Counted from the stretch's first letter, positions 36,876 through 46,772 are shown. The stretch: DNA of 64,000 nucleotides from Peptoniphilus sp. KCTC 25270 (GCF_021012875.1 NZ_JAJMZJ010000005.1:1-64000); one strand, 5' to 3'. The notes: generated from the sequence alone by a model not told the origin. Made by a program: numbers and translations.

Positions 36876-38111
36876 ATGACTGAAGCAAACGAAAGAGTGC
36901 CAGCTGGTAAGTTGTTAAACAAAATCGTAGCTGAACACTACAAAGCAGCATGGGAAGCCAAAGAAAAAGGCGAAAAAGTTGGTTGGTGTGCTTCCAACTT
37001 CCCACAAGAAATTTTTGAAACCATGGATATTAAAGTGGTATTCCCAGAAAACCAAGCGGCAGCAATTGCGGCAAAAGGTGGCGGGGAAAGAATGTGTAAT
37101 GTTGCAGAAGAAAATGGATATTCCAACGACATCTGTGCTTACGCTCGTATCAGCTTGGCTTATATGGATGTAAAAGATGCACCAGAGCTAAACATGCCAC
37201 AACCAGATTTCGTAGCTTGCTGTAACAACATCTGTAACTGTATGATCAAATGGTATGAAAACATCGCCAAAGAATTGGATATTCCATTCATTATGATTGA
37301 CGTACCTTACAACAACGACTACGAAGCGGGAGAAGATCGCGTAGCTTATTTGAAAGGCCAATTTGACCATGCCATCAAACAATTGGAAGAATTGACTGGC
37401 AAAAAATGGGATGAAAAACGCTTTGAAGAAGTTATGGAAATTTCTCAAAGAACAGGTAGAGCATGGTTGAAAGCAACAGGATATGCGAAATACACTCCAT
37501 CTCCATTTAGTGGATTTGATGTATTCAACCATATGGCAGTAGCTGTATGTGCTCGTGGTAAATTAGAATCTGCCTTGGCTTTTGAACAATTGGCAGAAGA
37601 ATTTGAAGAAAACGTGCAAAACGGAAACTCTACATTCAAAGGCGATGAAGAGTACCGTATTATCTTCGAAGGTATCGCTTGTTGGCCACATTTACGTCAC
37701 ACTTTCAAAGGCTTGAAAGACAATGGCGTAAACGTATGTGGTACAGTATATGCCGATGCATTCGGATACATTTATGGAAATACCAACGAATTGATGCAAG
37801 CGTACTGTGGTACTCCAAATGCGATTTCTTATGAAAGAGCTTTGGATATGCGTCTAAAAGTAGCAAAAGAAAACAACATTGATGGTATGTTAATTCACGT
37901 AAATAGAAGTTGTAAACAATGGAGTGCAATTATGTACGAAATGGAACGTGACTTCCGTGAAATCACAGGCATTCCAACCGCAACCTTTGACGGTGACCAA
38001 GCCGATCCAAGAAACTTCTCTGAAGCACAATATGATACAAGAGTACAAGGTTTGATCGAAGTTATGGCTGCCAACAGAGCAAAGAAACAAGCGGAGGAGG
38101 CACAAAAATGA
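36876..38111 (+). CDS. hadB: 2-hydroxyacyl-CoA dehydratase subunit (HadB type)
   Basis: A 411-residue member of the HgdB/2-hydroxyglutaryl-CoA dehydratase D-component family, one of two subunits binding [4Fe-4S] clusters. Segments WCASNFPQEIFETMDIKVVFPE, CNVAEENGYSNDICAYAR and LIHVNRSCKQWSAIMY contain the conserved cysteines. It eliminates water from (R)-2-hydroxyacyl-CoA through a ketyl radical. Start at ATG 36876 after GGAGAGAGG; it overlaps hadC by 4 bp. Confidence 0.92.
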   Translation: MTEANERVPAGKLLNKIVAEHYKAAWEAKEKGEKVGWCASNFPQEIFETMDIKVVFPENQAAAIAAKGGGERMCNVAEENGYSNDICAYARISLAYMDVKDAPELNMPQPDFVACCNNICNCMIKWYENIAKELDIPFIMIDVPYNNDYEAGEDRVAYLKGQFDHAIKQLEELTGKKWDEKRFEEVMEISQRTGRAWLKATGYAKYTPSPFSGFDVFNHMAVAVCARGKLESALAFEQLAEEFEENVQNGNSTFKGDEEYRIIFEGIACWPHLRHTFKGLKDNGVNVCGTVYADAFGYIYGNTNELMQAYCGTPNAISYERALDMRLKVAKENNIDGMLIHVNRSCKQWSAIMYEMERDFREITGIPTATFDGDQADPRNFSEAQYDTRVQGLIEVMAANRAKKQAEEAQK

Positions 38112-39223
38112 GTTTAGACAATATTTTAAGTCAATTGGAAGTATGTCCTTTCAAACAAATTGATCGTTATACAGAAGAAGGCAAAAAAGTAATCGGCTGG
38201 GCACCAATGCTAGCACCACAAGAATTGATCCATGCAGCCGGTATGGTACCAGTAGGAATTTGGGGCGCTGATGGAGAAGTAACATTAGCTAAAGAATATT
38301 TCCCAGCATTCTACGCATCCATCGTTCTACGTACAATGGACTTAGGATTAGAAGGCAAATTAAACAAATTGTCTGGTATGCTTATTACAAACTTAAGTGA
38401 TGGGTTAAAAGGTCTAAGCCAAAACTGGAAACGTGCCATTAAAGACGTTCCAATGTTATACATCGGTTACGGACAAAACCGTAAAATCGAAGCAGGAATT
38501 GATTTTAATGCAAAACAATACCACAAATTAGTGGAACAATTAGAAGAAATTTCTGGAAATACTTTGGATAACGAAAAAATTGAAGCATCCATTCGTCTAT
38601 TCAACGAACATAGAAAAGCTATGACAGAATTTAATGAATTGGCTGCAAAACACTTAAATACAGTTACACCAACAGTAAGAGCAAAAGTATTCTACAGTGC
38701 ATTTGTTTATGATAAAGAAGAACATTTGGAAATCATGAAAAAAATCAACGAAGAATTACGCAATATGCCAGAAGAAGAATTCAAAGGCAAAAAAGTAGTT
38801 ACAACTAGCATCTTATTAAATAGCGAAGACATTTTGAAGATTTTCGAAAACTTCAACTTAGCTATTGTTGATGACAATGTAATCTCTGAATCTGGACAAT
38901 ACGACTGCTTAGTAGAAGAAGGAACAGCAGATCCTGTACGTGCACTAGCAGAACTTTTTGCTAACATTGAAGGAAATACTTTCCTATTCGATGAAAAGAA
39001 ACTAAGAGGAAAAATCATCACTGAAAAAGTAAAAGACAAAGAGGCCGATGGCGTAATTTATCTTTTAACTAAATTTAGTGAATCAGAAGAATTTGACTTC
39101 CCAATTATCCGTAACGAATTAAACGAAGCGGGAATCAAAAACATTATGATTGAAATTGACCAACAAATGAGCAATTTCGAACAAGCAAGAACAGCGTTAG
39201 AAACATTTGCTGATATGCTATAA
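38108..39223 (+). CDS. hadC: 2-hydroxyacyl-CoA dehydratase subunit (HadC type)
   Basis: A 371-residue second subunit of the dehydratase, same family as HadB but shorter. N-terminal GWAPMLAPQELIHAAGMVPVGIWGADGE matches the family. Cysteines are fewer than in HadB, as expected for the subunit of the heterodimer with an atypical cluster site. ATGA overlap with hadB implies coupled translation and equal stoichiometry. Confidence 0.92.
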   Translation: MSLDNILSQLEVCPFKQIDRYTEEGKKVIGWAPMLAPQELIHAAGMVPVGIWGADGEVTLAKEYFPAFYASIVLRTMDLGLEGKLNKLSGMLITNLSDGLKGLSQNWKRAIKDVPMLYIGYGQNRKIEAGIDFNAKQYHKLVEQLEEISGNTLDNEKIEASIRLFNEHRKAMTEFNELAAKHLNTVTPTVRAKVFYSAFVYDKEEHLEIMKKINEELRNMPEEEFKGKKVVTTSILLNSEDILKIFENFNLAIVDDNVISESGQYDCLVEEGTADPVRALAELFANIEGNTFLFDEKKLRGKIITEKVKDKEADGVIYLLTKFSESEEFDFPIIRNELNEAGIKNIMIEIDQQMSNFEQARTALETFADML

Positions 39224-39254
39224 AAGTCAAATCCTAAAGTGGAGCAAGGAAGAA

Positions 39255-39276
39255 AGAAAGGTCACAAGACCTTTCT
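39255..39276 (+). terminator. Hairpin after hadC
   Basis: A 9-bp stem (39255-39263 and 39268-39276) with 4-nt loop. There is no real T tract, so it may be an mRNA 3' end, a processing site or a partial terminator that lowers expression of the next genes. Confidence 0.45.
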
Positions 39277-39370
39277 TCCTCTCCCTAATGTATAGGGAAT
39301 GTCTTGCTTTTAAGAAGGAAAAGGTTTTTGAAAAGGTAGTAAGTAGAGGAATTGTATTGAGGAGGAGAAA

Positions 39371-40363
39371 ATGGTAAAGATTAGAAGTACTTGTAACAAA
39401 AACTACGTTGAAAAATTTGGTGTAGAAAGACCAGCAGAATGGGATTATCAATACATAAATTATCCTTGTTCTGATGAAGAATTGATTGAACAAGTAAAAG
39501 ACGCAGATATTATTCACTGTGGACCTGTTGATCATTTCCGTCCAGAAGTAATTGAAAAATTGGAAAAATGTAAATTGATTCAATCTCTTGGTGTAGGATT
39601 CGACAAAATCGACTTAGAATCTACAAAGAAAAAAGGAATTTTTGTATGTAATAACCGTGCCGTTAACGCACAAGCCGTAGCAGAACTTGCTGTGACTCAT
39701 ATGTTATTGTCTTTACGTAGAATCCCTGAAGCAGACGCAAAAATCAAAGCAAATGGTGCAGAAGGTTTCAAAGAAAGCTACAATGAGTTTACTGCAAAAG
39801 GCCAAAAGGAAATGGGATCTCGAGTAGTAGGTTTAGTAGGACTTGGCGCCATCGGAAAAGCGGCTGTACAATTGCTAAAACCATTTGGACCAAAAGTAAT
39901 GTACTACGATGTATTCCGTGCTGACGAAGCTTATGAAAAAGAAAACAACTTAACTTATGCAACATACGATGAAATTTTAGAACAATGCGACATTATTTCT
40001 TACCATGTACCTGTATTGGATGAAACAAGAGATATGGTACGTAAAGAAACCATCGACAAGATGAAACAAGGTGCGATTGTAGTAAATGTTGCCCGTGGGG
40101 AAATCGTAAACAATCAAGATTTAGCGGACGCATTAAACGAAGGAAGAATTTACGCAGCTATTGATGTAATTTCTCCAGAACCGCCAGCAGAAGATCATCC
40201 ATTGTTCCAATTGAACGAAGTAGGAAAAGCTCACTTCTGTATTACTCCACACATTGCAGGAACTACCGATGACGCATTCCAAAGAATGAGCCAATGGTCT
40301 TATGACAATATGGAAAGAGTAATTAACGGAGAAAGACCGATTAACATTGTAAACGGATTGTAA
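39371..40363 (+). CDS. D-2-hydroxyacid dehydrogenase (LdhA/HicDH-like)
   Basis: A 330-residue NAD-dependent oxidoreductase. The Rossmann motif GLVGLGAIGKAAVQLL is in the middle. The catalytic Arg (NVARGEIVN), Glu (ISPEPPAEDH) and His (ITPHIAG) are all present. In this context it would reduce the 2-oxoacid from the aminotransferase to the (R)-2-hydroxyacid used by HadA. Sequence features are nearer to glycerate/phosphoglycerate-type enzymes than to lactate dehydrogenase, so substrate is inferred from neighbours. Confidence 0.82.
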   Translation: MVKIRSTCNKNYVEKFGVERPAEWDYQYINYPCSDEELIEQVKDADIIHCGPVDHFRPEVIEKLEKCKLIQSLGVGFDKIDLESTKKKGIFVCNNRAVNAQAVAELAVTHMLLSLRRIPEADAKIKANGAEGFKESYNEFTAKGQKEMGSRVVGLVGLGAIGKAAVQLLKPFGPKVMYYDVFRADEAYEKENNLTYATYDEILEQCDIISYHVPVLDETRDMVRKETIDKMKQGAIVVNVARGEIVNNQDLADALNEGRIYAAIDVISPEPPAEDHPLFQLNEVGKAHFCITPHIAGTTDDAFQRMSQWSYDNMERVINGERPINIVNGL

Positions 40364-40400
40364 TTTTGTTTATCTAAAAATAGATAACGGAGGAAAGACT

Positions 40401-41729
40401 ATGCAAACGATAAATAGAAAAGATATAATTATCTGCGGTTTCGCATTATTCGCCATCTTCTTTGGCGCTGGTAACTTAATCTTCCCCCCATACTTAGGAG
40501 TCTTAGCTGGTGACCGTTGGTTCACAGCCATGGTAGGATTCTTAGTATCTGACCCTGTACTTCCCATTCTTGGTGTAATTGTAACGGCTACTCTAGGTGG
40601 TAGAGCCGATGACCTTGGAAAACGCGTAAGCCCTGCTTTCTCAAAACTTGTAGGTGTTATTGCGATTTTAACCATTGGGCCATTCTTCGCTGTACCAAGA
40701 ACAGGGGCAACCACTCACGAAATCTTTGTACAACAATTGTTCCCAGCTGTACCATCTTGGGTTACATCTATTGTATTCTTTGGGTTGACTCTATACTTAG
40801 CATTGAATCCTGGAAAAGTTATCGACTATATCGGTAAATTCCTTACTCCAGCATTGCTTGTTATTTTAACATTTGTAGTAGTAGTAGCCATTGTAAATCC
40901 ACCAGGAGCAGCCATTCCTACTACAACAGAAAACTTATTCGCAATGAGTTTCAAAGAAGGTTACCAAACAATGGACGCCTTAGGAGCTCCATTAATGGCA
41001 GGTATCGTAGCAACCGACTTAATTCGTCGTGGTTATAAAGACAGAGACATTCAGTTAAAAGCCAGTATCCAAACCGGTATTGTAGCCTTTATACTATTGG
41101 CATTCGTATACGGTGGTTTAACTTACGCCGGTGCAACAGTAAGTGCAAGCTTCACTCCTGATACAGACAGAACTGTATTGTTAATCGGTATGGTAGAAAT
41201 GTTATTAGGTAGCGTAGGTAAAGTAGCCATGGCTGTTGGTGTAGCTTTAGCTTGTTTGACTACTTCTGTAGGTTTAACTTCAACTTGTGGTAACTTCTTT
41301 GACGGTATCACAAACGGAAAAATTTCTTATAAATTGGTAGTATTTGTAGCAACTGGTATCGCTTTTGCTTTATCATTGATCGGTGTAGAAGGATTGATCG
41401 CCATTGCCGTACCAATTCTTTCTGCTATCTACCCAGTAATCATCGCGTTGATCTTCTTCTCAATCTTTGATAAGAAAATCAAATACAACATGACTTACAC
41501 AGGAGCGGTAGTAGGAGCATTTGCCATTGGTATCGTTCAAGCCATCAACTTATTCTCAGCAATGAGAGGTGGAGCTGCTCTTCAATCATGGGCAGATTGG
41601 ACATATTCTTTACCATTAGGAAATTTAGGATTTGAATGGGTAATTCCATCTGTAGTATGTGCGATTATCTTTACAGTAATTAGCATGGTAACAGGAATTG
41701 GAAAAACCATCAACGATCCAGTAGAATAA
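40401..41729 (+). CDS. brnQ: Branched-chain amino acid transporter BrnQ (LIVCS family)
   Basis: A 442-residue permease with about twelve hydrophobic segments. Characteristic segments are FALFAIFFGAGNLIFPPYLG at the N terminus and GPFFAVPRTGATTHEI. LIVCS carriers take up Leu/Ile/Val with Na+ or H+. Its place inside the had cluster argues that the pathway ferments a branched-chain amino acid, probably leucine (inference). Confidence 0.92.
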   Translation: MQTINRKDIIICGFALFAIFFGAGNLIFPPYLGVLAGDRWFTAMVGFLVSDPVLPILGVIVTATLGGRADDLGKRVSPAFSKLVGVIAILTIGPFFAVPRTGATTHEIFVQQLFPAVPSWVTSIVFFGLTLYLALNPGKVIDYIGKFLTPALLVILTFVVVVAIVNPPGAAIPTTTENLFAMSFKEGYQTMDALGAPLMAGIVATDLIRRGYKDRDIQLKASIQTGIVAFILLAFVYGGLTYAGATVSASFTPDTDRTVLLIGMVEMLLGSVGKVAMAVGVALACLTTSVGLTSTCGNFFDGITNGKISYKLVVFVATGIAFALSLIGVEGLIAIAVPILSAIYPVIIALIFFSIFDKKIKYNMTYTGAVVGAFAIGIVQAINLFSAMRGGAALQSWADWTYSLPLGNLGFEWVIPSVVCAIIFTVISMVTGIGKTINDPVE

Positions 41730-41771
41730 AAAAACGCAACAACCAAAAACGAACTAAAAGGAGAATTATAA

Positions 41772-42956
41772 ATGATTAATCAAACAATGGTAAATTTAGG
41801 AACAGCGAAATCTGTTATCCGTGAATTGGCAGCTTTTGGTGCAGAACGTGCAAAAGTTGTAGGAAAAGAAAACGTATTGGACTTTTCATTAGGAAATCCA
41901 TCCGTTCCAGCTCCAAAAGAAGTACAAGAAGCGATTTTAGATATCGTTCAAAACATGAGCCCAGTAGAATACCATAGCTACAGCTCAGGAGCAGGACATG
42001 ACGGATGTCGTGAAGCCATTGCCAACAACTTAAACAAAAGATTTGGAACAAACTATACAAAAGACAATCTATTGATGACTTGTGGAGCCGCTGCTTCTTT
42101 AAGCATTACATTAAAAGCGTTAATCGCTGATGAAAAAGATGAAATCGTAGTATTGGCACCATTCTTCCCAGAGTACACTGTATTCATTAAAGAACAAGGT
42201 GGAAAACAAGTAATGGTAGAACCACAAGACAATATGCAATTGAATATCGAAGGAATCCGCAACGCGATCACAGAAAATACAAAAGCAATGATCGTAAACT
42301 CTCCTAACAACCCAGCCGGCGTTATCTATACAAAAGAAGAAATGATGGCCCTAGCAGAATTGTTAAAAGAAAAAGAAGAAGAATACGGTCATGCTATCTA
42401 TCTAATCATGGATGAACCATATAGAGAATTGGTTTTAATGGATGATGTAGAAGTAGCTTATATGCCAAACCATTACAAAAATACTGTAATCAACTATTCT
42501 TGGTCAAAATCCCTATCCTTACCAGGAGAACGTATTGGATATGTATTGGTACCAAACGAAGTAGATGACGAATTGTTAATGGCAGGGGTAGCTGGTGCAG
42601 CAAGAGCCTTAGGTTATGTATGTGCTCCAACTCTAATGCAATTTGTAATTGAACGTTGCGTAGACGTTGAACCAGATGTAACAGTTTACAAGAAAAACCG
42701 CGACTTATTGTTCGACGGATTAAAAGAATTGGGTTACAATGTAGCAAAACCAGCCGGAGCCTTCTATCTATTTATCGAAGCTCCAGACGGAGACTCTGCA
42801 AAATTCTCTGAAAAAGCAAAAGAACACGATATGTTAATCGTACCAGGAGCAGGATTTGGCGCAGAACGCTTTGTAAGACTTTCTTACTGTGTTGAAACAG
42901 AAAAATGCGAAAAATCACTGCCACTATTTGCTAAGATTATGGAAGAATACAAATAA
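41772..42956 (+). CDS. PLP-dependent aminotransferase, class I/II
   Basis: A 394-residue fold-type I enzyme. The Schiff-base lysine is Lys246 in NYSWSKSLSLPGERIGY, with NSPNNPAG and MDEPYREL also typical. It would convert the imported amino acid to the 2-oxoacid for the adjacent dehydrogenase. It is the last gene before a very strong terminator. Specificity cannot be read from sequence. Confidence 0.88.
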   Translation: MINQTMVNLGTAKSVIRELAAFGAERAKVVGKENVLDFSLGNPSVPAPKEVQEAILDIVQNMSPVEYHSYSSGAGHDGCREAIANNLNKRFGTNYTKDNLLMTCGAAASLSITLKALIADEKDEIVVLAPFFPEYTVFIKEQGGKQVMVEPQDNMQLNIEGIRNAITENTKAMIVNSPNNPAGVIYTKEEMMALAELLKEKEEEYGHAIYLIMDEPYRELVLMDDVEVAYMPNHYKNTVINYSWSKSLSLPGERIGYVLVPNEVDDELLMAGVAGAARALGYVCAPTLMQFVIERCVDVEPDVTVYKKNRDLLFDGLKELGYNVAKPAGAFYLFIEAPDGDSAKFSEKAKEHDMLIVPGAGFGAERFVRLSYCVETEKCEKSLPLFAKIMEEYK

Positions 42957-42964
42957 GACCCAAG

Positions 42965-43009
42965 GTTATGAAACCCTTAAACTCTAAGGGTTTCATAACT
43001 CTTTTTTTT
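42965..43009 (+). terminator. Strong terminator after aminotransferase
   Basis: A perfect 15-bp stem (42965-42979 with 42985-42999), 5-nt loop and T8. It closes the hadA-to-aminotransferase unit. Confidence 0.93.
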
Positions 43010-43050
43010 CAAAAAACCCTCGATAAATTCTGAAAATCTCGCGAAAACCG

Positions 43051-43079
43051 TTGATACTTGGAAGTCATTGTAGTATACT
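43051..43079 (+). promoter_or_regulatory. Promoter of the Pct-type CoA-transferase operon
   Basis: TTGATA (43051-43056), 17-bp spacer, TATACT (43074-43079). A perfect GTATAC-centred palindrome starts at the end of the -10. Confidence 0.75.
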
Positions 43080-43089
43080 TGTATACAAG
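43078..43089. promoter_or_regulatory. GntR operator-like palindrome CTTGTATACAAG
   Basis: Perfect 12-bp palindrome overlapping the -10 and transcription start of the Pct operon. A second GTATAC is at 43073-43078. The 13 bp GTATACAAGAAGG is shared exactly with the GntR gene's own leader. A small hairpin (AAGGGA/TCCCTT, about 43089-43104) follows in the 5' leader. Confidence 0.65.
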
Positions 43090-43191
43090 AAGGGATATTC
43101 CCTTCCTTAATTTGGTAAAATTTTCTCAATATGGAGGAACCTTTTTATTTCGAGAAAAGGAAAACATTGCCAAACCTTTAAAGGAGGAAGT

Positions 43192-44754
43192 ATGAAGAAA
43201 CTTACTGTGCAAGAAGCAGCTGAATGGATTAAAGATGGAGATACGGTTGCTTTTTCTGGTTTTCTACTCACTGCCTTCGCAAGGGAAATCGTTATAGCAA
43301 TGAAAGAGAAATTTGAAAAAACAGGGAGTCCGAAAAACCTTACTGTGATGCACGCATCCGGTTGTGGGAACAATGCGGACCAAGGTGTTTTTGAACTCAT
43401 GGAACGAGAAGGATTGGTTTCCAAATACATATGTGGCCATTACACTAGAAGTAAGAGAAGTGTAGAGTTGGTGAATCGAAACGCCATAGAATCTCACAAT
43501 TTACCAATAGGAATGCTATGTAAAATGTATCAAGCGAAGATTGAGGGAAAAATCGGAGAATTCTCCAAGATCGGATTACATACTTTTGTAGACCCTCGTT
43601 ATTCTGGTGGAAAGATGAATTCCGTTACGAAAGATGATTTGGTGGAATTGGTAGATATTCAAGGAGAGGAATATCTACTTTATAAAGCCCCAAATATTGA
43701 TATCGGTATTATTCGTGGAACAACGGTAGATGAACATGGGAATTTGACGATGGAGGAGGAAGCTTCCTTTGCCGATGCTTTGGAAGTCGCCATGGCAACA
43801 AAAGCCTCTGGCGGGAAAGTAATTGCTCAGGTCAAGTATTATGTCAAAGATAGCTCTATTGACAGACCCAATGTAAAAGTTCCAGGAATATTTGTAGATG
43901 GCTTCTATGTAACAGAAGACGCGCAGGAGTACCATCGCCAAACCCCCGGCGAACTCTATAGTCCTATACTGTCTGGTTACAATCATACAGATATCACAAG
44001 TAAAAAAGTTCCTTTGGTTTTAGATGAAAGAAAAATCATCGCCAGAAGAGCTGCTTTTGAGATCAAAAGAGACACGGTGGTTAACCTTGGGTTTGGAATC
44101 CCTGAAAACATTGCTCTGGTAGCAGATGAAGAAGGAATGATTCAACATTTGGTTCTTACAGTAGAAAGTGGAATCATTGGTGGAATTCCTCTAGGCGGGA
44201 AGCATTTTGGCGCAGCTGTAAATGCTTGGGCTACTATGTCGATGAGCCAAATTTTTGATTACTATAACGGGGGAGGATTGGATATATCTTTCCTAGGCTT
44301 TGCTGAAGTTGACCCTTACGGAGATGTAAATGTGAATAAATTTGGACCAAGTATTGCAGGTGTAGGTGGATTCATAGACATTTCTCAATCGACAAAGCAA
44401 ATGGTATTTTGTGGAACGATGACATCGGGCGGGTTGAAAATCAAAATCGAGAACGGAAATCTTGTCATTGTACAAGAGGGCAAACGGAAGAAGTTTGTAA
44501 AGGAAATCGAGACCATCTGTTACAATTCGAGATACGGTGTCCAAAGAGGTCAAAATTGTATTTTTATTACGGAGCGATGTGTATTCCGCCCTACAGAAGA
44601 TGGATTGGAACTGATTGAAATTGCTCCAGGCATAGACATTGATAGAGATATAAAAGACCAAATGGAATTTCCGATCAAAGTATCAAAAGATTTGAAAACG
44701 ATGGACCCAAGGATTTTTAATATTGAACCCATGGAGTTGCGAAAAGCGTTTTAA
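43192..44754 (+). CDS. Acyl-CoA:acetate/propionate CoA-transferase (Pct/YdiF type)
   Basis: A 520-residue family I CoA-transferase with both alpha and beta domains in one chain. The catalytic glutamate is Glu325 in LTVESGIIGGIPLGG, the same position as in propionate CoA-transferase of C. propionicum. It exchanges CoA between short-chain acyl-CoA and acetate or lactate-like acids. It starts a separate operon with acyl-CoA dehydrogenase and EtfBA, so it may release the final acid or recycle CoA for the pathway. Confidence 0.88.
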   Translation: MKKLTVQEAAEWIKDGDTVAFSGFLLTAFAREIVIAMKEKFEKTGSPKNLTVMHASGCGNNADQGVFELMEREGLVSKYICGHYTRSKRSVELVNRNAIESHNLPIGMLCKMYQAKIEGKIGEFSKIGLHTFVDPRYSGGKMNSVTKDDLVELVDIQGEEYLLYKAPNIDIGIIRGTTVDEHGNLTMEEEASFADALEVAMATKASGGKVIAQVKYYVKDSSIDRPNVKVPGIFVDGFYVTEDAQEYHRQTPGELYSPILSGYNHTDITSKKVPLVLDERKIIARRAAFEIKRDTVVNLGFGIPENIALVADEEGMIQHLVLTVESGIIGGIPLGGKHFGAAVNAWATMSMSQIFDYYNGGGLDISFLGFAEVDPYGDVNVNKFGPSIAGVGGFIDISQSTKQMVFCGTMTSGGLKIKIENGNLVIVQEGKRKKFVKEIETICYNSRYGVQRGQNCIFITERCVFRPTEDGLELIEIAPGIDIDRDIKDQMEFPIKVSKDLKTMDPRIFNIEPMELRKAF

Positions 44755-44798
44755 CCCGAAAGGGAAAAAATATTGTTGTTAAATTAAAGGAGGAAAAT

Positions 44799-45935
44799 AT
44801 GGAATTTAGTAGAGAACATGAATTGGTACGTGCTCTAGCCAGAAACTTTGCTGAGAGAGAGTTAACGGACGAAGTGTTAGAAATCACAGAAGAAACAGGT
44901 CAATTGCCATTTGAAGTGGTAGCGAAAATGGCGAAAGCCGGATTCTTTGGAATCAAAACTCCTGTTGAGTACGGTGGAGGCGGCGGAGACCACATTTCTT
45001 ACGTAATCGTTATGGAAGAAATTTGTAAGGTTTCTGCAGTAGCTGGTGTATTTATTTCCAGCCCTAACTCATTGTCTGGCGCACCAATTCTTTTATCAGG
45101 AACTCCTGAACAAAAAGAAAAATATGTAAAACCTATGGCATTGGGTGAAAAAATTATCTGCTTCGGTTTAACAGAACCAGGCGCAGGTTCTGATGCAGGT
45201 GGTATGAAAACAACAGCTGTATTAGATGGCGACGAATATGTATTAAACGGTAGAAAGACTTTCATCACTGCCGCTCCTATTTCTGACTACGCAATCATTT
45301 ACGCAAAAACCGATGTGACAAAAGGTACAAAGGGAATTTCTGCTTTCATCGTAGATATGAAGAGCGAAGGCGTAAGCTTCGGTAAACCAGAAGAAAAAAT
45401 GGGTATCATCGGATGTCCTACATCTGATATCGTATTGGAAAACGTACGTGTACCAAAAGATTGCCTATTGGGCAAAGAAGGCCGTGGATTCATTAACGCA
45501 ATGCAAACATTGGATACTGGACGTATCGGTATTGCGGCACAATCTATCGGTATCGCTGCTGCTGCTTTGGAAGAAGCAACAAAATTTGCGAAAGAAAGAA
45601 AACAATTTGGTATGCCTATTGCAAAATTCCAAGGTATCCAATTTATGTTAGCAGACATGGCTACAAAATTAGAAGCTGCTAGACTATTGACATATCAAGC
45701 GGCAAAATTAAAAGACGAAGGAAAAGATGCTTCTAAAATGGCATCTATGGCAAAATATTTTGCATCTGAAGCTTGTAACGAAATCTGTGCAAAAGCTGTT
45801 CAAATCCACGGTGGATACGGATTTATTAAAGAGTACAAAGTGGAAAGATTGTATCGTGATGCACGTATTACAACCATTTACGAAGGTACAAGCCAAGTAC
45901 AACAAATGGTTATTGCCGGCAACCTTTTGAAATAA
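44799..45935 (+). CDS. acdB: Acyl-CoA dehydrogenase (AcdB/Bcd type)
   Basis: A 378-residue flavoprotein of normal family length. The FAD/substrate motifs CFGLTEPGAGSDAGGMKT and GRIGIAAQSIGIAAAALEEA are present. The catalytic base is Glu362 in IYEGTSQVQQ near the C terminus. Next to etfBA it would reduce the 2-enoyl-CoA from HadBC, probably with electron bifurcation to ferredoxin as shown for related clostridial complexes (inference). Confidence 0.92.
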   Translation: MEFSREHELVRALARNFAERELTDEVLEITEETGQLPFEVVAKMAKAGFFGIKTPVEYGGGGGDHISYVIVMEEICKVSAVAGVFISSPNSLSGAPILLSGTPEQKEKYVKPMALGEKIICFGLTEPGAGSDAGGMKTTAVLDGDEYVLNGRKTFITAAPISDYAIIYAKTDVTKGTKGISAFIVDMKSEGVSFGKPEEKMGIIGCPTSDIVLENVRVPKDCLLGKEGRGFINAMQTLDTGRIGIAAQSIGIAAAALEEATKFAKERKQFGMPIAKFQGIQFMLADMATKLEAARLLTYQAAKLKDEGKDASKMASMAKYFASEACNEICAKAVQIHGGYGFIKEYKVERLYRDARITTIYEGTSQVQQMVIAGNLLK

Positions 45936-45964
45936 GAGTCGTTTAAGATATAGGAGGATATAGT

Positions 45965-46759
45965 ATGAATATTGTGGTATGTATAAAACAAGTACCTGAT
46001 ACAAACGAAGTAAGATTGGATCCAAAAACAAACACATTGATCCGTGAAGGCGTTCCAAGCATTATCAACCCTGACGATTTAGCAGGTTTGGAAGTGGCTT
46101 TACGTTTAAAAGATGAAGATCCTGACAATAGAAAAGTTATCGTTCTTTCCATGGGACCACCACAAGCAGAAGTTGCTTTACGTGAAGCATTGGCAATGGG
46201 CGCTGACGAAGCGATTTTATTATCAGATAGAGCATTTGGTGGAGCCGATACATGGGCAACATCTTGTACCATTACAGCAGCAATCAAAAACATCGATTAC
46301 GATTTAATCATTGCTGGTCGTCAAGCTATCGACGGAGATACTGCACAAGTTGGACCACAAATTGCAAAACACTTAGACATTCCTCAAATTTCTTATGCTG
46401 AAGATGTAGCATTAAATGGAAATGTTATAACTGTAAAACGTCAATTCGAAGACCGTTACCATATTTTGGATGCAGATCTTCCTATTTTGATCACAACATT
46501 AGCAGAAGCAGCAGAAACAAGATTCATGACAATCCGTGGAATCTATGATGCTTACAAAAAAGACATTACTGTATGGGGATTGGAAGACGTTAAAGACAAC
46601 CTAGATATGGACAATATCGGTTTGAAAGGTTCTCCAACAAAAGTAAGAAGATCTTTCCCTAAAGCAGGTAAAGGTGAAGGAACTCTTTTGAAAGATGTTA
46701 CAGCAGATGAAGCAGCAGAAGCTATTTTAGCGAAGTTAAAAGAGAAATACTTTATCTAA
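45965..46759 (+). CDS. etfB: Electron transfer flavoprotein subunit beta
   Basis: A 264-residue subunit. N terminus NIVVCIKQVPDTNEVRLDP and the segment LIIAGRQAIDGDTAQVGPQIA are typical of clostridial EtfB. In bifurcating systems this subunit holds the FAD that takes electrons from NADH. The order acdB-etfB-etfA matches C. difficile. Confidence 0.95.
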   Translation: MNIVVCIKQVPDTNEVRLDPKTNTLIREGVPSIINPDDLAGLEVALRLKDEDPDNRKVIVLSMGPPQAEVALREALAMGADEAILLSDRAFGGADTWATSCTITAAIKNIDYDLIIAGRQAIDGDTAQVGPQIAKHLDIPQISYAEDVALNGNVITVKRQFEDRYHILDADLPILITTLAEAAETRFMTIRGIYDAYKKDITVWGLEDVKDNLDMDNIGLKGSPTKVRRSFPKAGKGEGTLLKDVTADEAAEAILAKLKEKYFI

Positions 46760-46772
46760 TAGGAGGGATACA

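Noticed and set aside
37188-37532. Long antisense reading frames opposite hadB and other highly expressed genes
   Set aside because: These are shadows of coding sequence with strong codon bias; none has a ribosome-binding site or plausible product.
40369-40386. Hairpin between the hydroxyacid dehydrogenase and brnQ as a terminator
   Set aside because: A 7-bp AT-only stem without a T tract; it overlaps the brnQ ribosome-binding region and is more likely incidental.
43131-43181. 17-codon leader-peptide-like frame before the Pct-type gene
   Set aside because: No Shine-Dalgarno sequence precedes its ATG and its codons show no regulatory run of one amino acid.
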